Shown here: piece after piece, positions 17,436 to 25,332 of the stretch
Numbering within the stretch: the first letter of the stretch is position 1
How the letters are laid out: each line of letters opens with the position of its first letter
Source of the DNA: Puteibacter caeruleilacunae
Lineage (GTDB): Bacteria > Bacteroidota > Bacteroidia > Bacteroidales > Prolixibacteraceae
Direction of reading: 5' to 3'
DNA: 64,000 nt
Assembly: GCA_005217565.1 (NCBI GenBank)
Contig: SJCO01000001.1
Location: 870,724 to 934,723 of the forward strand
Position numbers and translations under genes: made by a program
The notes under the pieces: generated by a model
The model's input: only the letters and a program-made list of their open reading frames with translations
Told to the model about the DNA's origin: nothing
Database searches by the model: none

Positions 17436-19178
17436 ATGAATTTTTTTAAAATAAACTCAGTCCTGCTCATTTTAGCTTTTGTGATTAAAGGCTGTGCCCC
17501 AACTCCGGAGAATAAGGTTGTGAGTGTTGAGTCATTGCTTCACGAAATGACTTCGCGCGAGCAATTAACCTATTTTCCTAACCGGGAATTTATTACAAAG
17601 CATGTTAGCAGTTATGATCGGACAAGTACTTCGCCTTCTGAAAAAAACTGGTTCCATAATTGGGATATGAATCAATGGGAAGCTATTGAGAAAACCATTA
17701 ACGGAAAAGAATATGTGTTAATGGACGAAAAATCTCCGGGAGCTATTACACACTTTTGGATAACCGGAGCTGGGAAGAAAAGAGGACAGGGTACTTTACG
17801 AATTTATATCGATGGCAATGAAAGACCTGTAGTTAGCCAAACAATAAGAAGCTTTATCGGAGAAAACAGTGAAGTTGGTTATCCTTTAAGTTGTTCTGTG
17901 TCGCCTGAAACTTCACCCGGCCAGCGGGGCCATAATTTGTATCTACCAATACCTTATGCCAAATCGTGTAAAATTACTTACCAGTCTGATTATATTATTG
18001 ACGAAGGAAATCCGTGGGAAACAGGTAGTGAAATTTTATATTATAATATCGATTTCAGAGTCTATGATAAAGAAACTGCAATTGAAAGTTTTACCGATAA
18101 GTCAATCGCCCAAAATAAAACTATTATTACTACTACCAATCAAATGTTGTTAAACGGTAGGTTTAGTGAAGAAAAGCAACCAAAAGAGTTTGTGGATTTT
18201 CAAATACAACTGGCTCCAGGTGAAGAAGTGATTATTGCTAAAAAAGATGCTGGGGCAGCTATACAGCAAATAAACATGCGTTTGCAGGAAGATTTACCTA
18301 CGCAATCCTTGAGGTCGGTTATTGTGAAATGTACTTTCGACGATAATGAAACAGTATGGGCTCCAATAGGTGACTTTTTTGGGGCTGGTTATCGAATTGA
18401 TCCTTACGAAACGAGGTATAATAAAGTAACCGTAGATGGAAATCTAACTTCCAAATGGATTATGCCTTTTAAAGAATCCTGTGAAATTAGGCTAGATAAT
18501 ATTGGACAAGAAACTATTGGAATTAATGGCTCTCTCCATTTTGCAGATTATGAATGGAATAGTCGGTCCATGCACTTTTACACATCATGGCATCAATATA
18601 CAAAAGTTGAAACAGGTTTTCCTAAAAACTTGGTGACGATGGCAGTAGAAGAAGGTATTAAAGATTTAAACTTTGTAAGCCTGAAGGGAAAGGGTGTGTA
18701 TGTAGGTGATGTATTGACACTTTTCAACGACAATTTACCTCTTAATAAAACCACCTGGACGAAAGAAGATGGGAACTTTCAGCATTCCTGGTGGGGAGAA
18801 GGAGATGAAAAGATATATATCGACGGAGAGAAGTTTCCATCACACTTTGGTACAGGTACCGAAGATTATTACTGTTATGCCTGGTGTAAAGTCGAGAAGT
18901 TTACGCACCCGTTTATTGCACAACCTTCAGGTGAGGGGAATTTATCTCCGGGATATACCGTCAACACAAGGGTTCGTACATTGGATGTTATGCCTTTTAA
19001 TACAAGTTTGAAGTTTGATATGGAGCTTTGGCATTGGAATAAAGCCAAGGTAAATTACGCCCCAACAACATTTTATTACATGATGCCTGGGGGCCAAACA
19101 AATATTAAACCCGACTATGAAGGCGCAAGGGAAAAGGTGTTACTTGATTTTGAACAGTTATACCCGATAGTTGAATAA
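17436..19178 (+). CDS. GH172 family glycoside hydrolase (DUF2961), lipoprotein
   Basis: A 580-residue lipoprotein (lipobox IKGC, Cys20) with the DUF2961 signatures SSYDRTS, LRIYIDGN, and HSWWGEGDEKIYIDGE followed by FGTGTEDYY. DUF2961 is now glycoside hydrolase family 172, whose studied members act on D-fructofuranosyl or D-arabinofuranosyl linkages. In the characterised bifidobacterial enzyme the nucleophile and acid/base Glu are, as I recall, 21 residues apart; here Glu455 (WWGE) and Glu476 (GTE) have that spacing, so the site looks intact. The gene is 17 bp downstream of MPE 1. A GH172 enzyme among phosphoesterases suggests a furanose-containing phosphorylated glycan as the ligand of this locus, which is inference. 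Confidence 0.88.
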   Translation: MNFFKINSVLLILAFVIKGCAPTPENKVVSVESLLHEMTSREQLTYFPNREFITKHVSSYDRTSTSPSEKNWFHNWDMNQWEAIEKTINGKEYVLMDEKSPGAITHFWITGAGKKRGQGTLRIYIDGNERPVVSQTIRSFIGENSEVGYPLSCSVSPETSPGQRGHNLYLPIPYAKSCKITYQSDYIIDEGNPWETGSEILYYNIDFRVYDKETAIESFTDKSIAQNKTIITTTNQMLLNGRFSEEKQPKEFVDFQIQLAPGEEVIIAKKDAGAAIQQINMRLQEDLPTQSLRSVIVKCTFDDNETVWAPIGDFFGAGYRIDPYETRYNKVTVDGNLTSKWIMPFKESCEIRLDNIGQETIGINGSLHFADYEWNSRSMHFYTSWHQYTKVETGFPKNLVTMAVEEGIKDLNFVSLKGKGVYVGDVLTLFNDNLPLNKTTWTKEDGNFQHSWWGEGDEKIYIDGEKFPSHFGTGTEDYYCYAWCKVEKFTHPFIAQPSGEGNLSPGYTVNTRVRTLDVMPFNTSLKFDMELWHWNKAKVNYAPTTFYYMMPGGQTNIKPDYEGAREKVLLDFEQLYPIVE

Positions 19179-19222
19179 ATATAGTAAATATAAAATTTGA
19201 TCAACCTTTGAAATAATGAGTG

Positions 19223-19248
19223 AAGTATTACATTAATATGCAGTACTT
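19223..19248 (+). terminator. Hairpin after the GH172 gene
   Basis: AAGTATTACAT at 19223-19233 pairs with ATGCAGTACTT at 19238-19248 (one wobble pair, one mismatch). Flanks CCTTTGAAATAA and TTTGTGTATTTTAAGG match those of the terminator at 15289-15320 although the stems differ, indicating a duplicated and co-varying element. Confidence 0.55.
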
Positions 19249-19310
19249 TGTGTATTTTAAGGGTTTGTGAAAACAAACAAGAAAAGATTGTAACGGAATA
19301 TAAAAGAGAT

Positions 19311-19405
19311 TAAGCTTTTCTGATTCATAAAATCCGCTTCTAATGCATGTAAGAAGCAAGAAGGATTTACTCTTTGCTTACAAGAGGGCAAATCAGAAAA
19401 TCTTA
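19311..19405 (+). promoter_or_regulatory. 95-nt structured leader upstream of MPE 2
   Basis: The ends TAAGCTTTTCTGATT (19311-19325) and AATCAGAAAATCTTA (19391-19405) pair over 14 of 15 positions. Inside, AAATCCGCTTCT (19330-19341) pairs with AGAAGC...GGATTT, and TTTGC/GCAAA forms a third stem, giving a three-way-junction-like fold. The element ends 41 nt before the ATG at 19447. A second element of exactly the same length with matching ends is at 43122-43216, also before an RRDFIK-type gene. Confidence 0.5.
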
Positions 19406-19446
19406 AAATCAAATAATCCAAGAATCTTTTTTAAACCTACTGGAAG

Positions 19447-20451
19447 ATGAGAAGAAGAGATTTTATTAAACGAAGTGCATTGGTTACAGGGGGAGTACTC
19501 TGTATACCTTATGCCTGGGGAAAGAATAAGCCTCAAAAAGAAGATGTTACTTTCGCTATATCAACAGATATTCATAGAGGGATGTTACCTGATGTAGATG
19601 ACCGATTGGATACTTTCTTGAAAGAAGTGGAGAAACGGGATGTAGATTTCATGATCGACTTAGGTGATTTCTGCCTCAATTCTCCTGAGAATGCCGAGTT
19701 CGTTAAAACATGGCAAGATGCTCCTGTTGAAAAGTATAATGTACTTGGAAATCATGATATGGACCGCGGAACTAAAGAGGAGTTCATGGAGTTTATTGGT
19801 ATGAAAAAGCGTTATTACTCGTTCGATAAGGGTGGTGTTCATTTTATTGTCCTTGATCCGAATAACCTGTTGATTGATGGAAAGTATGTTCCATATGGGA
19901 ATGCTAATTTCTACCGACCAGCGGAGCAGCGGGCTTACATTGATCCGGAGCAGATGGCATGGCTAAAAGAAGATATTAAAAAGACCAATAACCATTGCGT
20001 TATTTTTTCACATCAAAGCTTTGAGAATCCAAAGGCATGTAAGAATCAGAAGGAAGTAAGAGCCATTTTTGAAGCTGCTAATGAGGAAGCTGGATTTACG
20101 AAGGTAATTGCTGCATTTAGTGGTCATGATCATACCGACTATGCCAAAGAGATCAACGGAATCCAGTATATTCAGATCAATAGCATGACATATAATTGGG
20201 TAGGATCAAAGTATCAGTGTAAGGAACGATATTCTGAAGAGATTAATAAAAAATACCCTCATATTAGTAAGACTATTCCTTACAAGGATCCTTTGTTCGC
20301 TTTTGTAACAATCAAGAATAACAAGCTTGTTGTTGATGGTGTGCAAAGTACATTCATTGAACCAGGTCCAGAGAAATTAGGCTTAGCAGGTGATAGTCTT
20401 AACGGCCTTCCTTTAAGAGCAGAAATTTCTGATAGGAAAATAAAGTTTTAG
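19447..20451 (+). CDS. Secreted metallophosphoesterase (MPE 2), paralogue of MPE 1
   Basis: A 334-residue calcineurin-like phosphoesterase beginning MRRRDFIKRSALVTGG, a Tat-like signal without a clear lipobox. Metal motifs are Asp41-Ile-His43, Asp74 in LGDFC, GNHD (Asn102-His103), FSHQ and GHDH. It has the same length as MPE 1 and is similar along its whole length; the main differences are in the signal peptide and near SMTYNWVGSKYQ. The loss of the lipobox Cys suggests that MPE 1 is membrane-anchored and MPE 2 soluble in the periplasm. It is transcribed separately from GH172 (hairpin and 95-nt leader in between) and is followed by a strong terminator. Confidence 0.9.
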   Translation: MRRRDFIKRSALVTGGVLCIPYAWGKNKPQKEDVTFAISTDIHRGMLPDVDDRLDTFLKEVEKRDVDFMIDLGDFCLNSPENAEFVKTWQDAPVEKYNVLGNHDMDRGTKEEFMEFIGMKKRYYSFDKGGVHFIVLDPNNLLIDGKYVPYGNANFYRPAEQRAYIDPEQMAWLKEDIKKTNNHCVIFSHQSFENPKACKNQKEVRAIFEAANEEAGFTKVIAAFSGHDHTDYAKEINGIQYIQINSMTYNWVGSKYQCKERYSEEINKKYPHISKTIPYKDPLFAFVTIKNNKLVVDGVQSTFIEPGPEKLGLAGDSLNGLPLRAEISDRKIKF

Positions 20452-20493
20452 ACTATAGTAGGGATTGCGCAATATATTGCGTCATATTTATTG

Positions 20494-20533
20494 AAACTGT
20501 GAATGAAAGGGAATACCTTTGCATTCACAGTTT
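20494..20533 (+). terminator. Strong hairpin after MPE 2
   Basis: AAACTGTGAATG at 20494-20505 and CATTCACAGTTT at 20522-20533 form a perfect 12-bp stem, extended inside by AAAGG/CCTTT with one bulged G. It separates MPE 2 from the SGNH gene. Confidence 0.75.
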
Positions 20534-20564
20534 ACCTAAGGAATAACTAATAATAATCGATTTA

Positions 20565-22337
20565 ATGCACAACAAAATTTATGGAGTGCTTTTACTTTTA
20601 CTCACTCTCTCAATCAGTCAGGTAGAAGCACAGAAAAGTAATTTAAAATGGTGGAATCCATCATCAAATTCATTTAAAACCATTGAAGGACAAGGGTGGA
20701 GTGATGATATCGCTACTTATCAACGATTACCCAATAACGCAAAAGAAAATGTAAGGAAAGCCGTATGGGACTTGTCGACTAACAGTGCTGGTCTGAGTAT
20801 CCGGTTTCGTACTAACAGCGACCGCATTGTTGTCCGTTATAAAACTGGTGGTGGTTTATCAATGCCGCATATGCCAGCAACTGGCGATAGCGGTGTAGAT
20901 ATTTATGCGAAAGATTGTGATGGGGCATGGCATTGGTGTCGTGGTAGATACAGTTTTGGAGATACCATAAAATATGATTTTTCCGGACTAAATCCTAAAG
21001 AACCATATCACAACCTTGGACGAGAGTATCGCTTGTATTTACCACTCTATAACGATGTAAAGTTTCTGGAAATTGGAATACCAGATGAGCACAAATTTGA
21101 GGTTCTGCCACTACGAAATGAAAAACCTATTGTTGTATATGGTACCTCCATTACACAAGGAGCCTGTGCATCGCGACCAGGGATGGCGTGGACTAACATC
21201 TTGAGTCGTACCCTTGATCATCCTATTGTCAACCTTGGTTTCTCCGGTAATGGTCGTTTAGAAGATGAATTATTTAGTCTTCTTTCAGAGATCGATGCTA
21301 AGCTATATGTAATCGACTGTCTGCCTAATATGGTGCCGGGAGTTGGTTTTTCAGCAGACGATGCTTACAATAGAATGATCAAAGGTGTGAAATTCCTGAA
21401 GTCGAAACGACCAAATACTCCAATTTTATTGGTTGAGCATTCAGGCTATTCTGATGGTGATTTAGATAAAGAACGTGGTCGTATTTATACCTCACTAAAT
21501 AAAGTATTGAAGAAGGCCTATGAAGAGTTGGTGTCAGCAGGAATTGAAGATCTCCATTTGTTGACACGTAATGAAATCAACCTTGATCTAAATTCTTATG
21601 TCGATGGAACTCATCCTTCTGATTTGGGAATGATGCAATACGCCACTGCATATGATAAGAGCATCCGCAAGGTCTTGAACCAACCAACAGGAGTATATTC
21701 TACTATGAAACCTGTAACACAGTATCGTGAGCCTGGATCATACGACTGGGATGCACGTCACCAGACGATCTTAGCCATGAATAAGGTAGTTGCACCTGAG
21801 GTATGTGTGATAGGTAACTCTATCATGCACTACTGGAGTGGTGAGCCTAAAGCTATTTGGCACCGTGGAGATGAAGCCTGGAAGAAGCTATGGGGAGATA
21901 AAAAGGTTCGCAATATGGCCTGTGGATGGGATCGAATTGAGAATGTATTGTGGCGTGTGTATCACGGTCAGTTAGATGGTTTTGATGCCAAACAGATTGT
22001 GATGAAGATAGGAACCAATAATCTGCAACACAATACTGATGAGGAGATTCTTGCTGGTCTGAAATTACTGGTGCAAGCAGTGAAAAGTCGCCAGCCAAAG
22101 AGCAAATTATTAATGGTTGGTATATTGCCTCGTCGCGATATGGAACAACGAATTGCCAAGCTGAATCAACAGATTGCACGCATTGCAGCAAGCGAGAATG
22201 TTTCGTATGTAAATGTTGGTAAAAGCTTTTTAAATGAAGCAGGTAAAATCAATGAAAGTCTTTTTAGCGACGGATTACATCCTAACAAAGAAGGCTATGA
22301 GATCTTAAGCGAAGGATTGAAAAAACATGTACAGTAA
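20565..22337 (+). CDS. Secreted esterase with two SGNH domains (GxDLY + GDSL, plus second GDSL)
   Basis: A 590-residue exported protein (signal peptide ending VEAQ, residue 23). Residues about 25-185 form the beta-sandwich GxDLY-type domain (GVDIYAKDCDG at 110-120). A first SGNH hydrolase domain (about 187-372) has nucleophile Ser195 in VYGTSIT, the Gly/Asn blocks GFSGNG and Asp347/His350 in DGTHPSD. A second SGNH domain (about 400-590) has Ser419 in VIGNSIMH, GTNNL and Asp569/His572 in DGLHPN. Such enzymes remove acetyl or other acyl groups from glycans or lipids. Two complete catalytic sets in one chain suggest removal of two kinds of acyl groups, or sequential positions. The next gene begins at or just after its stop codon. 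Confidence 0.9.
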   Translation: MHNKIYGVLLLLLTLSISQVEAQKSNLKWWNPSSNSFKTIEGQGWSDDIATYQRLPNNAKENVRKAVWDLSTNSAGLSIRFRTNSDRIVVRYKTGGGLSMPHMPATGDSGVDIYAKDCDGAWHWCRGRYSFGDTIKYDFSGLNPKEPYHNLGREYRLYLPLYNDVKFLEIGIPDEHKFEVLPLRNEKPIVVYGTSITQGACASRPGMAWTNILSRTLDHPIVNLGFSGNGRLEDELFSLLSEIDAKLYVIDCLPNMVPGVGFSADDAYNRMIKGVKFLKSKRPNTPILLVEHSGYSDGDLDKERGRIYTSLNKVLKKAYEELVSAGIEDLHLLTRNEINLDLNSYVDGTHPSDLGMMQYATAYDKSIRKVLNQPTGVYSTMKPVTQYREPGSYDWDARHQTILAMNKVVAPEVCVIGNSIMHYWSGEPKAIWHRGDEAWKKLWGDKKVRNMACGWDRIENVLWRVYHGQLDGFDAKQIVMKIGTNNLQHNTDEEILAGLKLLVQAVKSRQPKSKLLMVGILPRRDMEQRIAKLNQQIARIAASENVSYVNVGKSFLNEAGKINESLFSDGLHPNKEGYEILSEGLKKHVQ

Positions 22338-22356
22338 ACCTCAAATAATCTCATAT

Positions 22357-23256
22357 ATGAAGAAATTAATGCTTAGTCTGGCCATGACTATTCTGGTGAT
22401 CTCAGGAGCCATGTGTCAGTCGAATTTGAAACTTATCTCCTACAATATCTGGAACGGATATGATTGGGGGAAAGACACCATCCGTAAAGAGAATCAGATT
22501 GCCTGGATCAAAGGACAACAACCTGATATTATGGCAATGCAGGAAGTCTGTGGGTATACTGATGAGAAGCTCAAAGAGGATTGTGCCAAATGGGGACATG
22601 AATACTCTGTGCTATTGAAGACTTCGGGATACTCAGTGGGATTAACTTCAAAGTATCCAATCACCTTGAAGGAGAAAATTATGGAGGGCATGCACCATGG
22701 AGCGCTCCATTGTGAAGTAGAGGGGATCACCATATTTGTCGTGCATTTATCTCCATTTCAATGGGAAAAGCGAAATGCTGAAGCAGATATTTTATTACCA
22801 AAGATAAAGAAAGCGATTGCTGATAATGGAAAGGTAATTGTTTGTGGCGATTTTAATGCTAAGTCGCCAATAGATGCCGATTGGTATAACAGCAATGATG
22901 TGCTTTTAAAGAAGATGGCGGAAAGTGATGAAAAGCATGGACATGTGCATAATCTTAAAGATGGACAGTTTTGTTACACTGCAATTTCCAAGTTCTTAGG
23001 TGAAGGGTTAACTGATGTTTGTGCTAAGTATGTATCCTCCGGGAATGCCCGTATATCATGTCCTACATTGGTGTTTGCCAAGAATAAAAAAGAGGAGAAA
23101 GATTTGATTGAAGGAGGTAATCGCATCGATTTTATCCTAACCTCCTATGAGTTAGCGAAAAACTGTACCAATGCCTTTGTATACAATGGTAGAGAAACAG
23201 CTAACCTTTCCGATCACTATCCAGTAGGAGCAGAGTTTAGGAAGGTTGAAAGGTAG
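22357..23256 (+). CDS. Secreted endonuclease/exonuclease/phosphatase family protein (EEP 3)
   Basis: I chose the ATG at 22357, which gives a regular signal peptide (MKKLMLSLAMTILVISGAMC); an ATG at 22327 overlaps the previous gene by 11 bp and would add ten residues. The 299-residue product has Asn30 (SYNIWNG), Glu63 (MQEVCGY), His130 (FVVHLS), Asp165/Asn167 (CGDFNAKS) and Asp286-His287 (LSDHYP), so the active site is complete. It is less similar to EEP 1 and EEP 2 than they are to each other and closer to generic DNase I-like hydrolases. It is the last gene of the phosphoesterase locus and its final codons run into a simple repeat (23241 onward). Confidence 0.88.
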   Translation: MKKLMLSLAMTILVISGAMCQSNLKLISYNIWNGYDWGKDTIRKENQIAWIKGQQPDIMAMQEVCGYTDEKLKEDCAKWGHEYSVLLKTSGYSVGLTSKYPITLKEKIMEGMHHGALHCEVEGITIFVVHLSPFQWEKRNAEADILLPKIKKAIADNGKVIVCGDFNAKSPIDADWYNSNDVLLKKMAESDEKHGHVHNLKDGQFCYTAISKFLGEGLTDVCAKYVSSGNARISCPTLVFAKNKKEEKDLIEGGNRIDFILTSYELAKNCTNAFVYNGRETANLSDHYPVGAEFRKVER

Positions 23257-23320
23257 GAAGGTTGAACGGTAGAACGGTAGAACGGTAGAACGGTTGAAAG
23301 GTAGGAAGGTTGGAAGGTGA
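23241..23320 (+). repeat. GGTTGAA/GGTAGAAC simple repeat tract
   Basis: Units GGTAGAAC (three in a row) and GGTTGAAAGGTAGGAA recur. The tract covers the last codons of EEP 3 and continues past its stop. The same kind of tract lies after the first gene of the locus (3454-3515). Confidence 0.7.
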
Positions 23321-23400
23321 GAGTGCGATGGATAGTACCCAGAGGGATAGGAAACCGGATTCGTCTGTAGGGCTGTAATCACCTTTCTTCCCACTATAAT

Positions 23401-23434
23401 AAAACACGCCGCTGTATATGCAACGGCGTGTTTT
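23401..23434. terminator. Bidirectional terminator between convergent genes
   Basis: AAAACACGCCG at 23401-23411 pairs perfectly with CGGCGTGTTTT at 23424-23434. The A-run on one side and T-run on the other allow termination for both EEP 3 (+) and the LytTR gene (-). Confidence 0.85.
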
Positions 23435-23438
23435 CTAT

Positions 23439-24212
23439 TTATATCCCCAACCAGCTATTAAATGCCCCGGTGCTATTTTGACTGGTCTTTAATTGGTGGT
23501 TTTTGATTTGTATAGAGACCGTATTCTTGGTATAGCGACTAATCTTTTCAATATAATTGCGGTTCACCAGTTCGCTACGGTTAATCTTAAAGAATACATT
23601 CGGATTAAGCATCTCTTGCAACTCTTTCAATGATGTTTGATTCAATGTATGGCGTTTGTTCATAACATCATACGCAAACAAAACACCATAATCAGCTTGA
23701 AAGAATAACACCTCTTCAACCTTCAGGAAATAAATACTACTATTTGATTTTACAGGAATAAACTCCTTATAATCAGGCTTTACTTCCTCCTGTTTACTTT
23801 GGTAATAATCGTCAAGTTTTTTAATGATGTCATCATGCTTGTTAGTCTGCCTGGTGCTTAGCAAAGTATATTTCTTCCAGGCCTTCTCGAAACGCGTAAA
23901 GGAATAAGGCTTTAACAGATACTCAATGCCATTGGTCTCAAAAGCGTTCATCCAAAACTGATCATATGCAGTAGCAAAGATGATTGGTGCAGCAATCGAC
24001 AGCTTATTCAAGGCTTCGAAGACATTGCCATCGCGAAGCTCAATATCAGAGATAACCACATCAACATCTGGCGAAGTGTTGAAAAAGTCAACGGTATCGT
24101 CTACAGTTTCCAGCTCTTTCAATACTGAGATTTCCTCTCCAGTCTTGTCAAGATATCTTCTTAGTTTTTTTCTTGCAGGAGCTTCGTCCTCTATAATAAC
24201 TACTTTAATCAT
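23439..24212 (-). CDS. LytTR-family response regulator
   Basis: The start at 24212 gives MIKVVIIEDEAPARKKL, the standard N-terminus of a receiver domain; an upstream extension to 24275 is unlikely because it reads through the kinase gene end. The 257-residue protein has a receiver domain (1-120) with phosphoacceptor Asp56 (DVVISDIEL) and a LytTR DNA-binding domain (about 150-255; KSNSSIYFLKVEEVLFFQAD, KELQEMLNPNVFFKINRSELVN). Its start overlaps the end of the sensor kinase gene by 8 nt (ATGATTAA), so the two are translationally coupled. LytTR regulators typically control a few adjacent or unlinked genes; the target here is unknown. Confidence 0.93.
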   Translation of the reverse strand: MIKVVIIEDEAPARKKLRRYLDKTGEEISVLKELETVDDTVDFFNTSPDVDVVISDIELRDGNVFEALNKLSIAAPIIFATAYDQFWMNAFETNGIEYLLKPYSFTRFEKAWKKYTLLSTRQTNKHDDIIKKLDDYYQSKQEEVKPDYKEFIPVKSNSSIYFLKVEEVLFFQADYGVLFAYDVMNKRHTLNQTSLKELQEMLNPNVFFKINRSELVNRNYIEKISRYTKNTVSIQIKNHQLKTSQNSTGAFNSWLGI

Positions 24213-25257
24213 TCCTGTACATGTTAATAAGGGGGAGTGTAACACTAAATTGATACTGATCCTGCTTAATGACAATCTGCTTGCTTGTCAGTAATTCAAA
24301 CTGTTTCGAAAGGTTTTTTAAAGCGATACCATTGCCCTTTTTGCTGCGACTTAAAGCAATCCTGTTATTCGTAATCTTAATGCCTTCATCAGTTGTAATA
24401 TCAATAATTACAGGATTATCAGCAGTTCCCAGGTTATGTGCAACTGCATTTTCAATGAGTACCTGCAGACAAAACGGGGGTACAATTGCATTGGCATCTT
24501 TAACTGCATCAGCTATTCTTAACTGATAATAACCCTGGTATTTATGCTCCATCATGCTAAAATAATTCTCGGCAAAAGCCAACTCATCCTGAAGAGAGAT
24601 AAGCTCCTTGTCGGAACTTGATAAAGCATATCGATACAAATCAGAAAAATCACTCAAGAAGTCAGATGCTTTATCCTGATCCTCGTCAATTAGCTGATCA
24701 AGAATATTGAGGTTATTAAAAAGGAAATGAGGATTTAGCTGTGCTTTTAGCTGTTTGATCTTGCTTTTCGAAAGACTTATATCATAGTCGCTAATGCGTT
24801 GCTGATATTCCTTATTTTGAAGATAATAAAGGTAAGCAAGCGAAAAACCTCCGAAAATCAAGAAGTCGATGGTTTGATTAAATACCAGGTACAATACCTG
24901 CGTAGCTGATCCAAAATTCTGAGTAAACGTACCAAATACCAATGCAGCAGTCAGTCCGAATACATTGATATAAACCAAGTAACAAATGAAACCTATGACT
25001 AAATACATCAGGTAACTCTTTATGGTAGGGGTGCTTCCCAGTACTTTTGTTGCCGATTTTCTTTTGATAATATCGATAGAGAAGAAAATGATAAAGGCAT
25101 TGATGAACACCCAAATAGGAGTGTCAAAATGAAAGGTAAATTCTCCCCAGAAAGAGGTCTGTCCGATTTTATTCTTCAGCGTAATTATCCAGCTAAAAAC
25201 AAAAAGAAACAGGATAAACTGCTTGTGTTGGGCTATGTATCGAGTAAATGTTTTCAT
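24205..25257 (-). CDS. LytS/YehU-type sensor histidine kinase
   Basis: A 350-residue membrane kinase with four hydrophobic segments (about 14-28, 46-64, 82-108, 122-146), a short coiled segment, and a His_kinase domain with the phosphorylated His177 in LNPHFLFNNLNILDQL. The C-terminal ATPase part (about 265-345) has a recognisable N-box (IENAVAHNLG) and a short G-box region (GNGIALKNLSKQF). There is no extracytoplasmic domain, so it probably senses a membrane or intramembrane signal. It forms an operon with the LytTR regulator. A perfect inverted repeat lies upstream at 25275-25316. Confidence 0.92.
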   Translation of the reverse strand: MKTFTRYIAQHKQFILFLFVFSWIITLKNKIGQTSFWGEFTFHFDTPIWVFINAFIIFFSIDIIKRKSATKVLGSTPTIKSYLMYLVIGFICYLVYINVFGLTAALVFGTFTQNFGSATQVLYLVFNQTIDFLIFGGFSLAYLYYLQNKEYQQRISDYDISLSKSKIKQLKAQLNPHFLFNNLNILDQLIDEDQDKASDFLSDFSDLYRYALSSSDKELISLQDELAFAENYFSMMEHKYQGYYQLRIADAVKDANAIVPPFCLQVLIENAVAHNLGTADNPVIIDITTDEGIKITNNRIALSRSKKGNGIALKNLSKQFELLTSKQIVIKQDQYQFSVTLPLINMYRND

Positions 25258-25274
25258 GTTGCAAGGGTAAAGAT

Positions 25275-25316
25275 ATGCATTTGCAATGATGTATCGAACA
25301 TAAATTGCAAATGCAT
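25275..25316. promoter_or_regulatory. Perfect 13-bp inverted repeat between the kinase gene and its upstream neighbour
   Basis: ATGCATTTGCAAT at 25275-25287 and ATTGCAAATGCAT at 25304-25316 are perfect inverted copies separated by 16 nt, with centres 29 bp apart. Each arm is itself nearly symmetric (TGCA-TT-TGCA). It lies 18 bp upstream of the kinase start and 17 bp after the end of the neighbouring gene, so it can be an operator of the two-component operon or a terminator of the gene at 25333. No T-run follows, which favours an operator. Confidence 0.5.
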
Positions 25317-25332
25317 TCAGTGAATTAGACTA

